DNA of 50,488 nt from the NCBI GenBank assembly GCA_004802725.1, contig SGPM01000199.1:1-50488 (forward strand), written 5' to 3'. Shown here one piece after another: positions 22,096 to 34,044 of the stretch. Made by a program: the position numbers and the translations under genes. The DNA comes from Antrodiella citrinella. Its lineage: Eukaryota > Basidiomycota > Agaricomycetes > Polyporales > Steccherinaceae. Each line of letters begins with the position of its first letter. Position 1 is the first letter of the stretch. The notes under the pieces are model-generated. The model worked only from the letters and a program-made list of their open reading frames with translations, made no database searches and was not told where the DNA came from.

Positions 22096-25000
22096 GTTTG
22101 AGAGTGAGTGTGTGTTGATACTGAAAGAAATGGCTGTATGTGTTGAGGCTATGAAGGGACGTGTAGATCGAGACAGAGACGATTGAAAGTGTGTGGTTGA
22201 GGCTGAGGCAGAGAAATCTATGAGTTGATGCAGAGACGAGTGTACGCAGACCGGTTGAATGGTTTATGAAAGAAAGACAAGGAGGAACTTGAGGAGGAGG
22301 GAACTGATGACAGTGAATCCCAGAGCAATATCGAGCTTTTTATCAGGGTGAGATGTGTGCCAACCAGGAAAACCCATGCTCCCAGCGGCAAGCTATCAAA
22401 CCAGGAAGCCATGTGATAGCTACTGGGATAACACCCAGTGTCGGGATATCGTTTTCGGTCTTCATCGCATAGCTGTTGCGTGGATCAAATCACCCGAACA
22501 CGCTATACGAAGCAGCGGTAAATGACTTTTCATGGTGCTGGCTGCGCCCACATCTCGGCTTCTTTGTGCATACCAACCTAACACGATCTTGTTTGGGATC
22601 TTCTGTCACATCTGGGCGACGATATGGCTTGCCGTTCCCTGACAATTGAGTCGTAAGATACTCATACCACAGGACGGACACACTCGCTGAATACGCACAT
22701 TACACGTGGCGCAACCTTTTGCCACAGAAGTTCCGACCGAATATCAGTGACTAAACAACGCTGTGGGCGACATGCGACCGAGGCCCGAAGAAAACTATCC
22801 TCTTGGTCGGGGCGTCGCCCGACAAGATGGTAGTGCGTTTTGGAACGGGACAATGGTCAACAAAGTTGTGGGCGCGCAAGCCGTGGAAGAGCCACGTGGT
22901 GTTTGATCTGGTTGGCCGATCAGCAGGGGCGCCCTGTTGGGTAACACGTTTGGGCAATTGCAACAGGCTACCTATTCACGTGAGGACAAGGATTGGAGAT
23001 CCCATTTGCAGTGGGCTCTTGAAATTAAGGCAACCATCCCGACCTGACGCGTAGTTGATCACTGTACAGCTCTCTCTCTCCGCCGTGGCTGCCTGGACTC
23101 GGGCGTATTCAAGATAGATCACACTCCTGGGCTCCATCGCACAAGTAACGGTCATGTATGGTATATCACATGGTCTGCATTTGCCATCGCAGTGTGTTTC
23201 ATTGTCGAGCGAAGGGGATTGGAGGTATTACAATCTTGTTGAACATTGAAGCACTGTAAGCTGGAAGAAGAATCAATGTGCGCAAGAACCAAAAACTATG
23301 ATTGTCCCTAAAAAGCGACCCGGAACAAATAGCGAATATCGTGAGACAACGCAAAATTGCGTACTCGAGAAACGGACCTGGTCTATCAAGCGAGCCCTTC
23401 CTTGCTTAACGTCCCGCCGCGCAGCTCTTTCGCGACGATGATGATCGATGTCCGAGGTTTGCCTGACACCGAGGTCAAGACGTCAAACGAAATGAGGATA
23501 TCACCTTCTACCCCACTTGTCTTATCTCTCCGATCGGAGTCGGTACACTGCTGTATAACGTCAAAATTGAATCGTCACCCGAACAGGTGAGGATTGGCGA
23601 GCAGCACAGACTCGGGCCATCGGCGAAGGCTGGCGGGAACACCAGATGGTCTTCATACAACAGCCACTCCAGAAGCCATCCAGATCTGTTCCACGCACGA
23701 AGTCGAAGTCGGAAGAGCGCTTCAACGTGTTGAGCAATTGAAGGAGGGCGGGGCAGGGAAAGATCCGCGCCCACAGGCGCATACAGTAGCTCCGACATGA
23801 CGCGTAGCAGTGGATTGAAGTGGCGAAGGAGGTCTGCCCGAGCATTAGTCAGTTATCTCACTGAATCAAGAGCCAATTGCGATCAACTTTTGCACGGGTT
23901 ATCTGACCTTTCAGATTATCTAAACGAATGCTTCTCAACGAAGTCAGGCTGTGTTCGTACCTGGCGAGATCGGAGGGAACATAGGTAACACAGTTCTTCC
24001 GTTGAGTATATCAAGTTGTTCTGGCGTCCTGCTCGTCCTGCAGAAACTACAATGCCCGAATCAGTCATGGCCGGTGGTTCGTATGGACGGTTTCAACTGA
24101 CCCACTTTGAGAGCTGTCATCACGCCATCGCACGTAGTATACATTCAATCATGGCCTCGCCACAGCTAAACGATGTTTACGGATCCATTGAAGATGGTTG
24201 GAGGTGCGAGTCATCCACGATCCACAACCTGTGCGAAGGTGCATATCCGCACCCCCAAGCTCCGATCATCCCTTCCACTGCCACATATCGTAGTATGCCA
24301 TCTGTGAGCAAGACAGTGATATCATTGTTTGACGTTGATTCAGTATACACACAGCTTACCGCATTAGTAGAGTAGGTATGAACTCGATGCGAGCTGGTGA
24401 CCCCTGTTATGTTCTATGTATCATTGGGCCTCGCGCGTCGTGATTCGAGTTCCAGGAACCTAGCTGATCTATTGTACCAGAGAGAATCAGTCGATGACAA
24501 TGAGTAAGGAGTGTACACAACCAACCTTCGTATTTTACAAGACATGGAGGAGCAGTCATCGCCAGTGCACATGATGGTATTTTGCAGATTGCAAAATCAA
24601 AGAAAAGAATAGAGATAGGATGTACGCAAGGCTGGGCGATCACTGTTAAGCATCCGCAACATGATCAGGTTGGCATGTTGTACCTGATGTCCATGGAGAT
24701 CACAGATTGACCGTTAAATTTAAGGTGAAGACACATCTCGCTTGCGACTATGGAACTTTGTCATCCCGAATTGCGATGCGTGCTGGAATGAATGATAGAT
24801 ATGCGGTGAGTGAGCACATGCAACAAAAACTGCGCCTATTGAGACACTAACCATCGTGGGCTAAAGGTTTGCTTTCGCAGTGTTGATATCAACGAAATTA
24901 TGTGAGTCGTTCTCTTTCGCTGGGCGATTTCAAGTGAGTATACAAATTGATGATATTTCGGAGTAGCTGCCTCTGTCCGCACTGGCAGTATCGTGGACGA

Positions 25001-25799
25001 AAACCGAGATCATGAAGCACACGTCTATGACCTGGACGATTCCATGGAAAATTTGCGTCAAGTCTGGTCGCTCATTGTCCAAAATGAGAAAGTGAAATGT
25101 GAAATGTTGACCTCGGGTCAAGAATTCCGCCTGCTTTATAAGTTTACCAATCGACACGCCCTGTCATCACAGTTGAGAGGGTGAGATGAAATGAGAAAAA
25201 TGAAGAATGCACACACTCACGATTGAACAAGTCAATTCTTTCTCCAGACATGCAAGTATCCATCCCGAGATCAGGGAGTACGCGACGTCCATGTTTAGTC
25301 AGAACGAGATGACCTGATATCGACGCAGCAGAATTCACGGCAGCACCACGTCGGTGGTCAATCTGCATCAAGATTCGAATCACCAGAGTATTACTGTCTA
25401 AAGATTATAGCACAGGAGAATAGGAGAAGAACTCGCAGGTCGAGAAGACCTTTCAGCATATGTGGGTATCGTTTGGGTGTCGTCGAACTTGAACGTCGCG
25501 ACCGTTGCGTGGCGACGACCCACTTTGTTTGGTGTTATTTAGTCATTTGATTTTCTGTCATTAAGAAAACGTACGAAATTATCTAAGTGGAATTGCACTT
25601 CCCGTCTCGAGAAACTACAGGATCGAAAGCAATGATATTGAACAAGATGATAGAAGCAGATATCTAAGTGACAATGCATATGGGAGATAAAAATTAGGCG
25701 AGCATTCTACACTACAGAGCTCCTTCCCACAGACTCTAAAACCGCCTCGGAAAGGCTATTTGCAGTCGACGTCGTAACAACGTAACAGAAGGATCCACT
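22096..25799. other. Long intergenic region (3.7 kb)
   Basis: No gene could be supported. Many short frames overlap on both strands, and none joins at splice sites into a recognisable protein. The left part should carry the decarboxylase promoter. Three CACGTG palindromes (22703-22708, 22893-22898, 22977-22982) occur within 280 bp. A frame pair on the minus strand around 24930-25383 could be a short unrecognised gene or a remnant. Confidence 0.4.
22703..22982. promoter_or_regulatory. Cluster of three CACGTG (E-box) palindromes
   Basis: Exact CACGTG at 22703-22708, 22893-22898 and 22977-22982, 600-890 bp upstream of the decarboxylase start codon. A 6-base palindrome is expected about once in 4 kb by chance. 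bHLH factors bind this sequence; control of the decarboxylase by such a factor is inference. Confidence 0.35.
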
Positions 25800-28210
25800 T
25801 CAAGCAAGATAATGAGAGAGACCGGGCACAATGTTTGTCAGCTGCAACAGAAAGTAACGAAGTCAGAAGCTGGATTGATTGCAATGAAAAGGAAGATATA
25901 TTCGTACCTGCTTCTGAGCGACGGCAGCGAGCGATGCAACCTCTTCAGGGTGGAGGTATGCGTATCCCAGAGCAGCGGCAGCACCGCCGACCTTGACAGT
26001 GTTCCACAGGAAGTTCATCCTCCGCTTGCTCTCGAATTTGTCAGCACCAACAGCCTTGTACTCGTTCCAGTTGGGCTTGCGGAGGTGCCACCACTGCGAG
26101 ATCAGAAGACCGGGCCAGATGGAGCTGTTCTTACCGCCCTTTCCAACACGGTACCACGACTGGCAGACGGACCAGACGGAGGTCGCCAGCTGCTCCTGGA
26201 TGCGGTTGTTCCAAGCCTCAGTGACCTCGTGCTTGATCTCGAACGAAGAGGCCTCGCCCTTGAGGACCGGGTTCAAGAGCTGCACGATGTAGTCGATCTA
26301 CAGAAAATCATGAGATCTCGATTCCGCGTGTCATACGTCTTTCGAACGTACCTGAACTTCCTCAGTGTAGATGACAGATCCATGGCCGGAAGTGGTGTTA
26401 GGACCTGGAGAATTGACGTTAGCACCGGAGAATGACAAAAATCGTTGAAGTGTTACTAACCGAAGACGGTGTAGAAGTTGGGGAAGTTGGGGATGGCAGT
26501 ACCCTTGTAGGCAGTGGGGCCACCCTGAGCCTTGAAGTACTGCTGGATGGTGGTGCCGTCCGAACCCTTCATCTTGATCGGGAACTCATCCTAGTGGAAG
26601 AATGAATGAATTGAATGCAAGAAACACAAGATAAAACATACAGATGAGAAGCCAGTCGCCTCAATGATGACGTCGCACTCGAAGTGATCACCCTTCTTGG
26701 TCTTGATGCCGGTCTCAGTGACCTCAGCAATACCGTCGAAGTTGAGGTCGTTGTTGGGGCGGTGCAGAGCCTCAAGATAACCGGGGTCGATGATGAAACG
26801 CTTGCATCCCAAGGCTGAGGAATGTGTGAGCACGAGAATGCAGAATTCACAAACTCATGCACGTACCGTACTTAGGCATCATCACCTCGTGGTACTTCTC
26901 TGGCGTGTTGTCCTTGATGTAGTTGCGCATTTTCTAGAAGCGCGGCGTGAGCAGAGGATCTCTTAGTAGTAAAGTAGAGGCCTCACCTCAGCGATCTTGT
27001 CACGCCTCTGGCTGTTCTTTCCACCGGAAAGGATGAAAATGTAGTTGGACTCGCCCTGTATTCGTATCTCAGTAAAGACACTTAGTGAGGCCGACCATTG
27101 AGACTTACCTGAGCCATCAACATCCAGCGGTACAACCGCATCAGGAACGGAACATACTTGAACAGAGTGCGTTGGTACACAGGGATCGCCTTCCTCAGCT
27201 GAAAATCGTAGAAGGTCAAAATGATGCTTCGGTGAACGCGCACATGACGTTCTCACCTTCGGAAGGAACCAAGCAGGGGTCCTGCAGAAGCTCACGACTT
27301 GCGTAGTCGAATCCTGAGTAATGACAGGAACGAACTGCGCACTGTATCAGTCCACGTTGTTGTCAGCTAAGATGGCTATAGGCGGGGAAGTGGACGACTC
27401 ACGCTGAGCATCCATTACCGATGACGGCGACGCGCTTGTTGTGCAAGTCCACGCTGTGGTCCCACCGAGCCGAGTGGAAGTGCTCGCCCTTGAACGCACC
27501 CTGAATACCCTGCAACTCAGGTGGGTAATGGGGTACGTTGAGACTTCCAATGGCAGAGATGACAGCGTTGGCGTATTCCGTTTGTGTCTTTCCGCTGGGA
27601 AGGTGGAGAACCTCAACACGGTAGGCCTGACGACGGTGGTCCCAATCTGCGCTGAGAACTTGGGTGTGCAGAACAGCATGCTTGTTGATATCGTACTTCG
27701 CCGTGATGCGCTTCCAGTAGGCTTTCAGCTCGGGCTGGTAGACGTGCGAGGTGTCCCAGTCGGGGTTCAAGTCCTTTGAATAACTGTACCAGTGTGTGGC
27801 GACATCCGAAGCGCAGCCCTGAATGACATCGAGTAAGTCATAGATCTCCCATAACCAAAGCATCAAGATTCAGTACCGGATATGTGTTCAACTAGGCATG
27901 ATATGTGAGCATTTGACTGTCAAGAGATGTGTTCGCTGTATTTACATGCCAAGTGCCCGCAAGGTCATCCGACTGGTCGTAAATCTACGCATAGAGAACC
28001 AGTCAGAATCAGTCCGGTGATATTCATATCAGTCTAATATGTCCGTACCGTGAAGTTGTGGAAGCCCAGCTGAGTCTTGAGAGCGATACCAGTCATAATA
28101 CCCGCGACTCTGTGACTACGTCAGTATCTGTATTGGTTAAAGCTGAAGACGACGCACCCTCCACCAATGATGACAACCCGAGGGTTGGGGGTGTACTCCT
28201 TAGAGGCCAT
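25800..28210 (-). CDS. Flavin-containing Baeyer-Villiger monooxygenase
   Basis: Fourteen exons starting 28210-28158, 28109-28049, 27984-27946, 27891-27877, 27818-27403 and ending 25841-25800 give 560 aa in phase. An FAD-binding GxGxxG is at the N terminus (VVIIGGGVAGI). The Baeyer-Villiger fingerprint FxGxxxHxxxW[PD] is exact as [12 protein letters not shown], followed by the NADPH-binding motif [19 protein letters not shown] matches the conserved segment that follows the FAD site in class B flavin monooxygenases. The last 100 or so residues contain Ala/Gly-rich, mildly hydrophobic stretches. The enzyme should use NADPH and O2 to turn a ketone into an ester or lactone, or to oxidise N or S; the substrate is unknown. 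One exon (27891-27877) has only 15 nt. It points away from the AsaB-like gene across 1.9 kb. Confidence 0.92.
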
Positions 28211-30152
28211 CTTGTACCAGGTTAGTATAGTCTGTGTAAGTTAAGACTGAAGGAGAAGACGGGTGATAGACTTCAAAAGCTCGAGGTGTTTCCCGAACGA
28301 CACCACAGGCTTTTAAACATCGCACGGGGCTCGCTTATTTTGTCATGTGTTAGTAGCTTGTTGTCCCCGAATGTGTGAGCGAGAAACGTCCTAGAACAGC
28401 AGTCTGGATTGCCAAAGGTTCCGATACATGCCCGTCTACCAAATCATGTCGGAAAGCGATTGGTGGGCCGTGTTCTCGGACGGCTACACGTCCAAAGCGC
28501 TGATCGTGGAAAGCTTGTACGTCCGCCAACCCGCGATTTACAGAGCGGTCGCAACAATGATATAAGTCGGCGTGTTTGTGAGTCCTCCGGTGTGGCTTCT
28601 TGCGATGGGCCAGTCCGCGTTCGGAGTGTCGTGAAAGTGCAATTTGTCCTGTAACTGAACTGATCAGACCACCAGTATCGCTGCGACACGGGTGTTTGCA
28701 GGAAATGGTTGTACACGTGATAAAGGATCTGCGAAACAAGAGATCGCAACTCCGTCTGACATCACATCCGAGTCGTCATATCTCGGTGACGACTCTCAAA
28801 ATGCTTTTTCGGACGACCGAAAGCTATCCCTGGGACTAGGATCAACACCGTTCGCCATAATCCATCGGAGCTGAGCTTAACGAATGAAGTGTTCCCTGCT
28901 TCACCGCGATCTACCGTGTCTGATCAGCGAGCTAAGCGCACATGAACGAGGTCACTTGGCACTCACATCCTTCTGTTTCTAATGGCATATTCCTTGGGAA
29001 AAGAATAGCCACGGCGGTCATAGACGAGTCGAACGAACAACCCAGGAGGGCCTAGTAGAAGGCCAGCAACGTCCCTCAGCATTTCTGCGATACATAGAAT
29101 CACAGTCCATCATGGACGCTAAAATATTGTCATAGCAAAGTCAACCCGCTGTCCGAGATCGGAGCAGGGTTGGTCTCCCTGGCTGTTGAAGTGGGCATGG
29201 CTCGTGTTATGTGCGCGATGCATTGATGCACGAGCGTTCCGTGAAGGTTCCGTTTATCACATACCTGGCCAGCGCTGGCAGACGGGTTGTGATAATTGGG
29301 AGGGGTGCTTAACAGATAAGTTGAGATATTAACTGGCTTTGTAACTACCCCGCAAGCCCGCTTGTGAACGCTGTTAATGCACCGCAGAGCGAGTGTGAAT
29401 AGTAAGTACTCACATAGTACTCTCACGACTTGTCAATGTATTGGCGATTGCTGACTACACTGCCAATTTGTCTTCAGTCGACCGGCAGCTAGAAAAGCCT
29501 GATGCGCGACAGACCTGGGTATAGATACGTGGCAGACGAGTACATTGTACAAGGTGGTAGGCGGCCGCAGAATCAAGGCCCTATACAGGTAGTTCGCAGT
29601 CCGATAAGTGGCTGGTAGCAGCTAGGTGTCGACTCCTCCCTCTCTTTGCAAGAAATGTTCACTCTCCGACACTTTGCCGCAGCATGCCGTCCTCGACTGT
29701 TCGGCCGTGGATGGCGACCGTATATGATAGACGTTGGGACCAATCCAAGGCAGACCAGGATACGTGACCGAGAAACGAGTCGCGGGTCGCTGTACTAGGC
29801 ACTGTCCAGATTCCAGACGTTGATTCTAGAGCGCCTGTACCACGTTTTCCGGCTTTTGCCTTCTGAGACTGAAAAACCACGAGAGTGTTCTCGTCGTCGA
29901 GCACTGAAAAGCTTGATGAATCATCTGGGTCCCACGCTACCTGCTAGCTCGTCGGCCAGAAATCGAGTACAGTCTCAGTCTTCGGATTACCGGATACCCG
30001 CTCATTTGTCAGCCATTGAACTCATCATCGTATTCGTCGCACGCCATCATGCTCTAATAGGACTCTGATAGTGATAAATACGGCGAGGAGGACTTTGAAC
30101 ACTATCACCAACCCATACATATCCTTCACACGTCCGTTTCACTCTACACACC
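28211..30152. other. Divergent intergenic region between BVMO and AsaB-like genes
   Basis: About 1.9 kb with only short overlapping frames on both strands; I see no supported gene. It must hold both promoters. A TATA-like ATAAATA lies about 75 bp before the AsaB-like start codon at 30153. Confidence 0.45.
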
Positions 30153-31113
30153 ATGACAATCGCCACCAAGGAACCCGCTTTCGTGACGGGCAAACTTGTC
30201 TACTTCGTTCCGCCAGCGGACGGTTCGAAGCCTTACACCGACATCAACGCCGACATCAAAGACGAAACGTCCGGGAAGAACTGGACCAGGCAGGAGCATA
30301 TACTCGAGGTCGAGAACCTCCGCGGCAAGGAGGATTCTGTCTCTCTCGATGTCAACGGCTTTCTGTATGCCAAGAGCCCTGCTGCTCACCGTGCCTTCAA
30401 TGTCGATGCGGATGTTGAAAAGGAATACTACCCAGAGAGCATCGAGTTAGCGAAGAAGCTCACCGGTGCAAGCAGGGTCGTCGTGTTTGATCACAGTACG
30501 TCATTTGTAGATCGGCATGCTGTGGGATAATTCTCTAACGATCCGTCTTAGCCATCCGTCGTCGTCGTCCTGACCAGATCGACAATGGTCCAACCAAACG
30601 CCAACCTGTCCCCCTCGTTCATGTCGACCAAACACCTGAATCAGCCATTGCTCGCGTTCATCGCCACTTGCCCGCAGAGGATGTTCCCAAACTCCTCTCG
30701 AAGCGATTCCAGATAATCAACCTGTGGCGTCCCATTGGTCATCCTGCATACGACTGGCCGTTGGGTCTGTGTGATTATAGCAGCATAGACTATAAGAAAG
30801 ATCTCATCCCGTCCACGCTCAAATACCCCGATCGTGACGGAGAGACGTTTAGTGTCGCTTTCAATGAGACACATCGGTGGAAGTATTTGAGAGGGATGAC
30901 GCCGGAGGAGCTTGTTCTGATCAAGTGGTATGTCCCTCTTATTACTTCACAAAACGATGGAATGATTGACTGACTTTTCTTAGCTATGATTCTCAGGAAG
31001 ACGGCAAGACAGCACTTCTCACTGCGCACACTGCCTTCCCAGATCCTTCTACGCCTCACGACGCACCTTTGCGAGAGTCTATCGAGCTTAGGTTGCTTGT
31101 GTTCTATGATTAG
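30153..31113 (+). CDS. AsaB/CmcJ-like oxygenase (GA4 desaturase-like family)
   Basis: Three exons, 30153-30495, 30552-30927 and 30984-31113, give 282 aa in phase. The family hallmarks I can see are VVFDHTIRRR, VPLVHVDQT, INLWRPIGHPAYDWPL, the M-x-P-E-E segment RGMTPEELVLIKCYDS, and HTAFPDP near the C terminus. His and Asp residues in HVDQ and HTAF are likely iron ligands by analogy. Relatives annotated as GA4 desaturase-like, cephem-methoxylase chain CmcJ or AsaB occur in many fungal secondary-metabolite clusters, where they hydroxylate or desaturate a scaffold. No signal peptide is present, so it is probably cytosolic. It lies next to the BVMO and decarboxylase, which supports a biosynthetic role but does not prove it. 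Confidence 0.85.
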
Positions 31114-31259
31114 TATGAGACATGTTGTACCACTGCATGCGCTTTTGTCTTTGTATTTTATACTGTTTGAATCTGTATTCTCGACGTTCCTGATTCATAG
31201 CTCTGCACTAAGGTGAAAACCAACACAGAAGACCATACGCGACACATCAGACCGTTCAC

Positions 31260-32034
31260 CTATGTACGACTTAAGTACGGATTGGGCACCATAACTTCAA
31301 TGTAACTTTCGTCCAGATCGGGATCCAGCTTCTTCACCTCGGGTGGCGCGTCCATCTACTCGTCTCCCCGGTACACTATACGAGCCTCGTCTCCAAAGTG
31401 ATCCTCGTCCCTCGCCTATGTGGGCAAGGGCCATGAGTTACCCCCAGGGACCCAGCCGTCATCGCTATACGGCAGCGAGCCCGAGTCTTCTTGCGGTCGC
31501 TGGTACCCAGCCGGCGGATTATAATCACCATATGCAAAATCAGTCTGGGCTGTCAGTCCCACCCGCGTTCCATGCTCGTCGCCGAAAATGGATGGGTGAC
31601 CCGAGCATAGATGCGGGCCCGACCATTGTTGCTTTATAAAGAGCGATTTCGTAGCGGTATGTATTGTACCAGGGAAGTGAGCCACGGAGGAGCTCGACCA
31701 TGGTATAAGCGAGCGACTCTATGCCGTCTCGGCGACTGGGTCTGTTACGATTGTGAGCGAGAAACGAAGCCAGAGGGAGGATGTAACATACCGTACTGAA
31801 GGTGAGTATTGATACTGGCGTAGCCTAAGTCTTTGTTCCACGAATACCAGAAGTTTTCCCGCCAGGGTTATGCACTAGGCTCGCTGGATCACGGTAATAT
31901 TTTGCCAGGCCGATGGCTGAATCTAGGCGTCCGCGGCCACCAGCGCTTGACAAGCCATCGACCGTTCGATATTTATTATTTCGAACCCGTCGAAATCTGA
32001 CAGAGTCAGTCAGACACTGGCACCAGACAAACAC
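31260..32034 (-). pseudogene. Probable decayed protein-coding gene, family unknown
   Basis: On the minus strand a coding-like frame runs ...GLAKYYRDPASLVHNP, then after a one-base frame change near 31867 continues WRENFWYSWNKDLGYASI to a GTATGT donor. Further on, a frame through GYQRPQEDSGSLPYSDD and GGNSWPLPT meets a TAG, continues ARDEDHFGDEARIVYRGDE, meets a second TAG, and continues DAPPEVKKLDPDLDESYIEV to a normal stop at 31260. Both internal TAG codons could be CAG changed by C to T. I do not recognise the family. The acidic, well-structured composition on either side of the stops suggests a once-functional gene. It could instead be a chance run of open frames. Confidence 0.35.
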
Positions 32035-32345
32035 TCAATCCAACGACAATGCCTCCTTGGATCTTTTCTCTGATTTTCTATGATCAACATTCTGACTTAG
32101 GCAACGCTCGAACATAGGAACCGGTCGCGCCCTTATCGATGCGGCAGTGGACAGAAACAGTGGTAGACATGTGCCAGGCTGCAGCGACGCGCAACGTGGC
32201 CTCCGCTAGGCCTCTCGAAACATCTACAATGATCGGAAGCGACGTTTGCGATGAGTAGCGATAATGTAGTCACTAGTCGCTTTCGAACTGCACCTTTACC
32301 CTCACGATCTGTGGACGACTCAGGCTCGGACGCGGCCAGCTCGTT

Positions 32346-34044
32346 ATGGCGACTTCTTCAAGCTCAACGGCATCTGCTCTAGGACCCGTTGATCCTTCTT
32401 CCATTCGAGATGCGGAGCAAGAGAAATCCGCGCCATGGATAGTGCGGAAACTGGTTGGTGTGAGTGATCACACGATTATTATCGGTAGTACTGGCATCCC
32501 GATCTCAGACCATGTTGTTACATCTAGTCCATGACAGGGCGAGTGGTGATGTCCTCTTGGGAAACGATGAAGGCCTCCGGGACTTCCATCATCTGTTTGT
32601 CGCCTGTGCGTTATGTTTTTGCCCAGTCATCACAACACGACCTCACCCGCTGTACTATAGTGGGGCGATTCTTCTCCTTTTCTCTTGCCATGCATTCGTT
32701 TTAGAGACGTTGCTATTCATACTATCATTGCGGCCACCGTGAGTTCTTTTCCCATAGGTCAATGATGTACCCTGATCTTCTTGACAGGGCGGAGTGGCTG
32801 CAATTGCGGCACCTGTCATGGGACCAGTCTCAGACATGGTCGTGTCAACTATCGGAGACTCTGTTCTTGTTGAGATTACCAGTCATATAGGTTTTGAGCT
32901 TGCTACCAAAATGGCCAACGACCTTGTCTTCGACAAGCCTATCGACCATATGCTGCCTCTCTACTCAAGTCGGTTGGAGACCACCAGTGTCAAGACCATG
33001 ACAATTACACTGAAGTATAAGCATACGGTGGAAGATGCGGCTCTCGGGTTCTACCGCGGAAGTGTCCACGAGTGAGTGACCACATTCAATTCTGTTGTAC
33101 GCAACAGTCTGTGAACGAGTTTCAAAGGGATGCTTCGCTTTTCGCGTCCGTGAAAGATTATCTGGCAATCGAGAAGGGTTGGTTCTCGCCGTACCTGTTC
33201 GCGAGTAGCAGGAGGCCTATCATTCCGCGCAGTATGAAGCCCGACGTGGTATTCTGTCATGGCCCTTTTCTTTCTGGTACGTCTTTGATGTGTCATATCT
33301 TGTTTGCGTATACGACGTATGTTTTCAGGGGATTACAGGATCGGTGAGACGCTATTAGCTGAATCGGCCTCCATAATATCTTTCTCTCCTCCTCCTCCTC
33401 CTCCTCCTCCTGCGACACCTCCTACGCCCGAGCATCACAGGACATTGTCACCACAGATCCACGTAGAATTTCCCTACATCGTCAATATGTTCCCCCGCTC
33501 TCGCACACCATCCCCCGAGCCGACATTGACTCCTCTCCCAGCACCACCGACCCCTCGCAGACTGATACTCGTCATCGTCGGACTCAAACCGCATCGAACC
33601 CTTTGGACGACGAGTGCTCGACCTTCGGAGAGCGTTCTCCAGTATCAACTCTTGAACGGGTGCCCAGCAATCGTTGTCCCAGTCAAAGTTGGCGCTCCTC
33701 TGGTTGCTTGGGACACGCTTACGCTGGATCACTTGTGGGAAGTACCCTTACCGGAAGAGGGTGGGTCAGAAGCAGGAACCAAATTCCACGGAATCGTCAC
33801 GGTGCTATTCGAATTCTTGGACCTTTGTATTGACTGGGATAGGGTCTTATTGTCGCTCAAACAAAGCAGCCCAGATTCCGTCAATGAGGACACAATTGCC
33901 CAGAGTCTCGAGGAGAAGAAGACTGCTGTGCAGGACGCGGTTCGGGTGTTGGTGGCAGGTGCTGTGAGAAGTGGGTCAAGCAAGCAGGCCAGGCGCGAAG
34001 TCGACAAAGACAGAAGCGGTATTGCAATGTGGCGGATTCCATAG
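32346..34044 (+). CDS. Unrecognised protein with proline-rich linker
   Basis: Six exons, 32346-32457, 32528-32594, 32705-32738, 32788-33071, 33128-33276 and 33329-34044, join to 453 aa in phase. The N-terminal half has an Ala/Val-rich helical segment (VAAIAAPVMGPVSDMVV) and a mixed segment with FSPYLFASSRRPIIP. The middle carries a run of eight prolines encoded by a CCT/CTC repeat (33385-33411), then Ser/Pro-rich sequence. The C-terminal part has LILVIVGLKPHRTLW and LTLDHLWEVPLPEE and looks folded. No known domain was recognised. It may be a basidiomycete-restricted protein. The donor after exon 2 (GTTTGT) and the acceptor before exon 5 (CAAAG) are not the commonest forms, so those junctions are the least certain. 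Transmembrane-like frames inside 32595-32704 are treated as intron. Confidence 0.6.
33385..33411 (+). repeat. CTC/CCT trinucleotide repeat coding poly-proline
   Basis: About nine tandem copies of a 3-base unit inside the gene at 32346-34044. In frame it encodes eight prolines, so copy number may vary between strains without frameshift. Confidence 0.85.

Noticed and set aside
23508..24375. Medium-length frames in the 22-26 kb intergenic region
   Set aside because: They overlap others on both strands, several lack a proper ATG, and none joins by splice sites into a protein-like model.
24930..25383. Two adjoining minus-strand frames that could form a small two-exon gene
   Set aside because: The only junction that keeps phase needs a weak donor, and no family was recognised. 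Left as unannotated.
28350..28749. Overlapping frames on both strands upstream of the BVMO
   Set aside because: Composition is uneven and several frames overlap in the same short stretch, as expected by chance in GC-balanced DNA.
22096..30152. tRNA or CRISPR-like arrays in the long gaps
   Set aside because: No cloverleaf with A and B boxes and no regularly spaced repeat was seen by eye; CRISPR arrays are not expected in a fungal nucleus. A tRNAscan run would be decisive for tRNAs.
32595..32704. Transmembrane-like frame in the unrecognised 32-34 kb gene
   Set aside because: Reading through puts the next exon out of phase. Treating it as intron (GTTTGT...TTTTAG) restores phase exactly.
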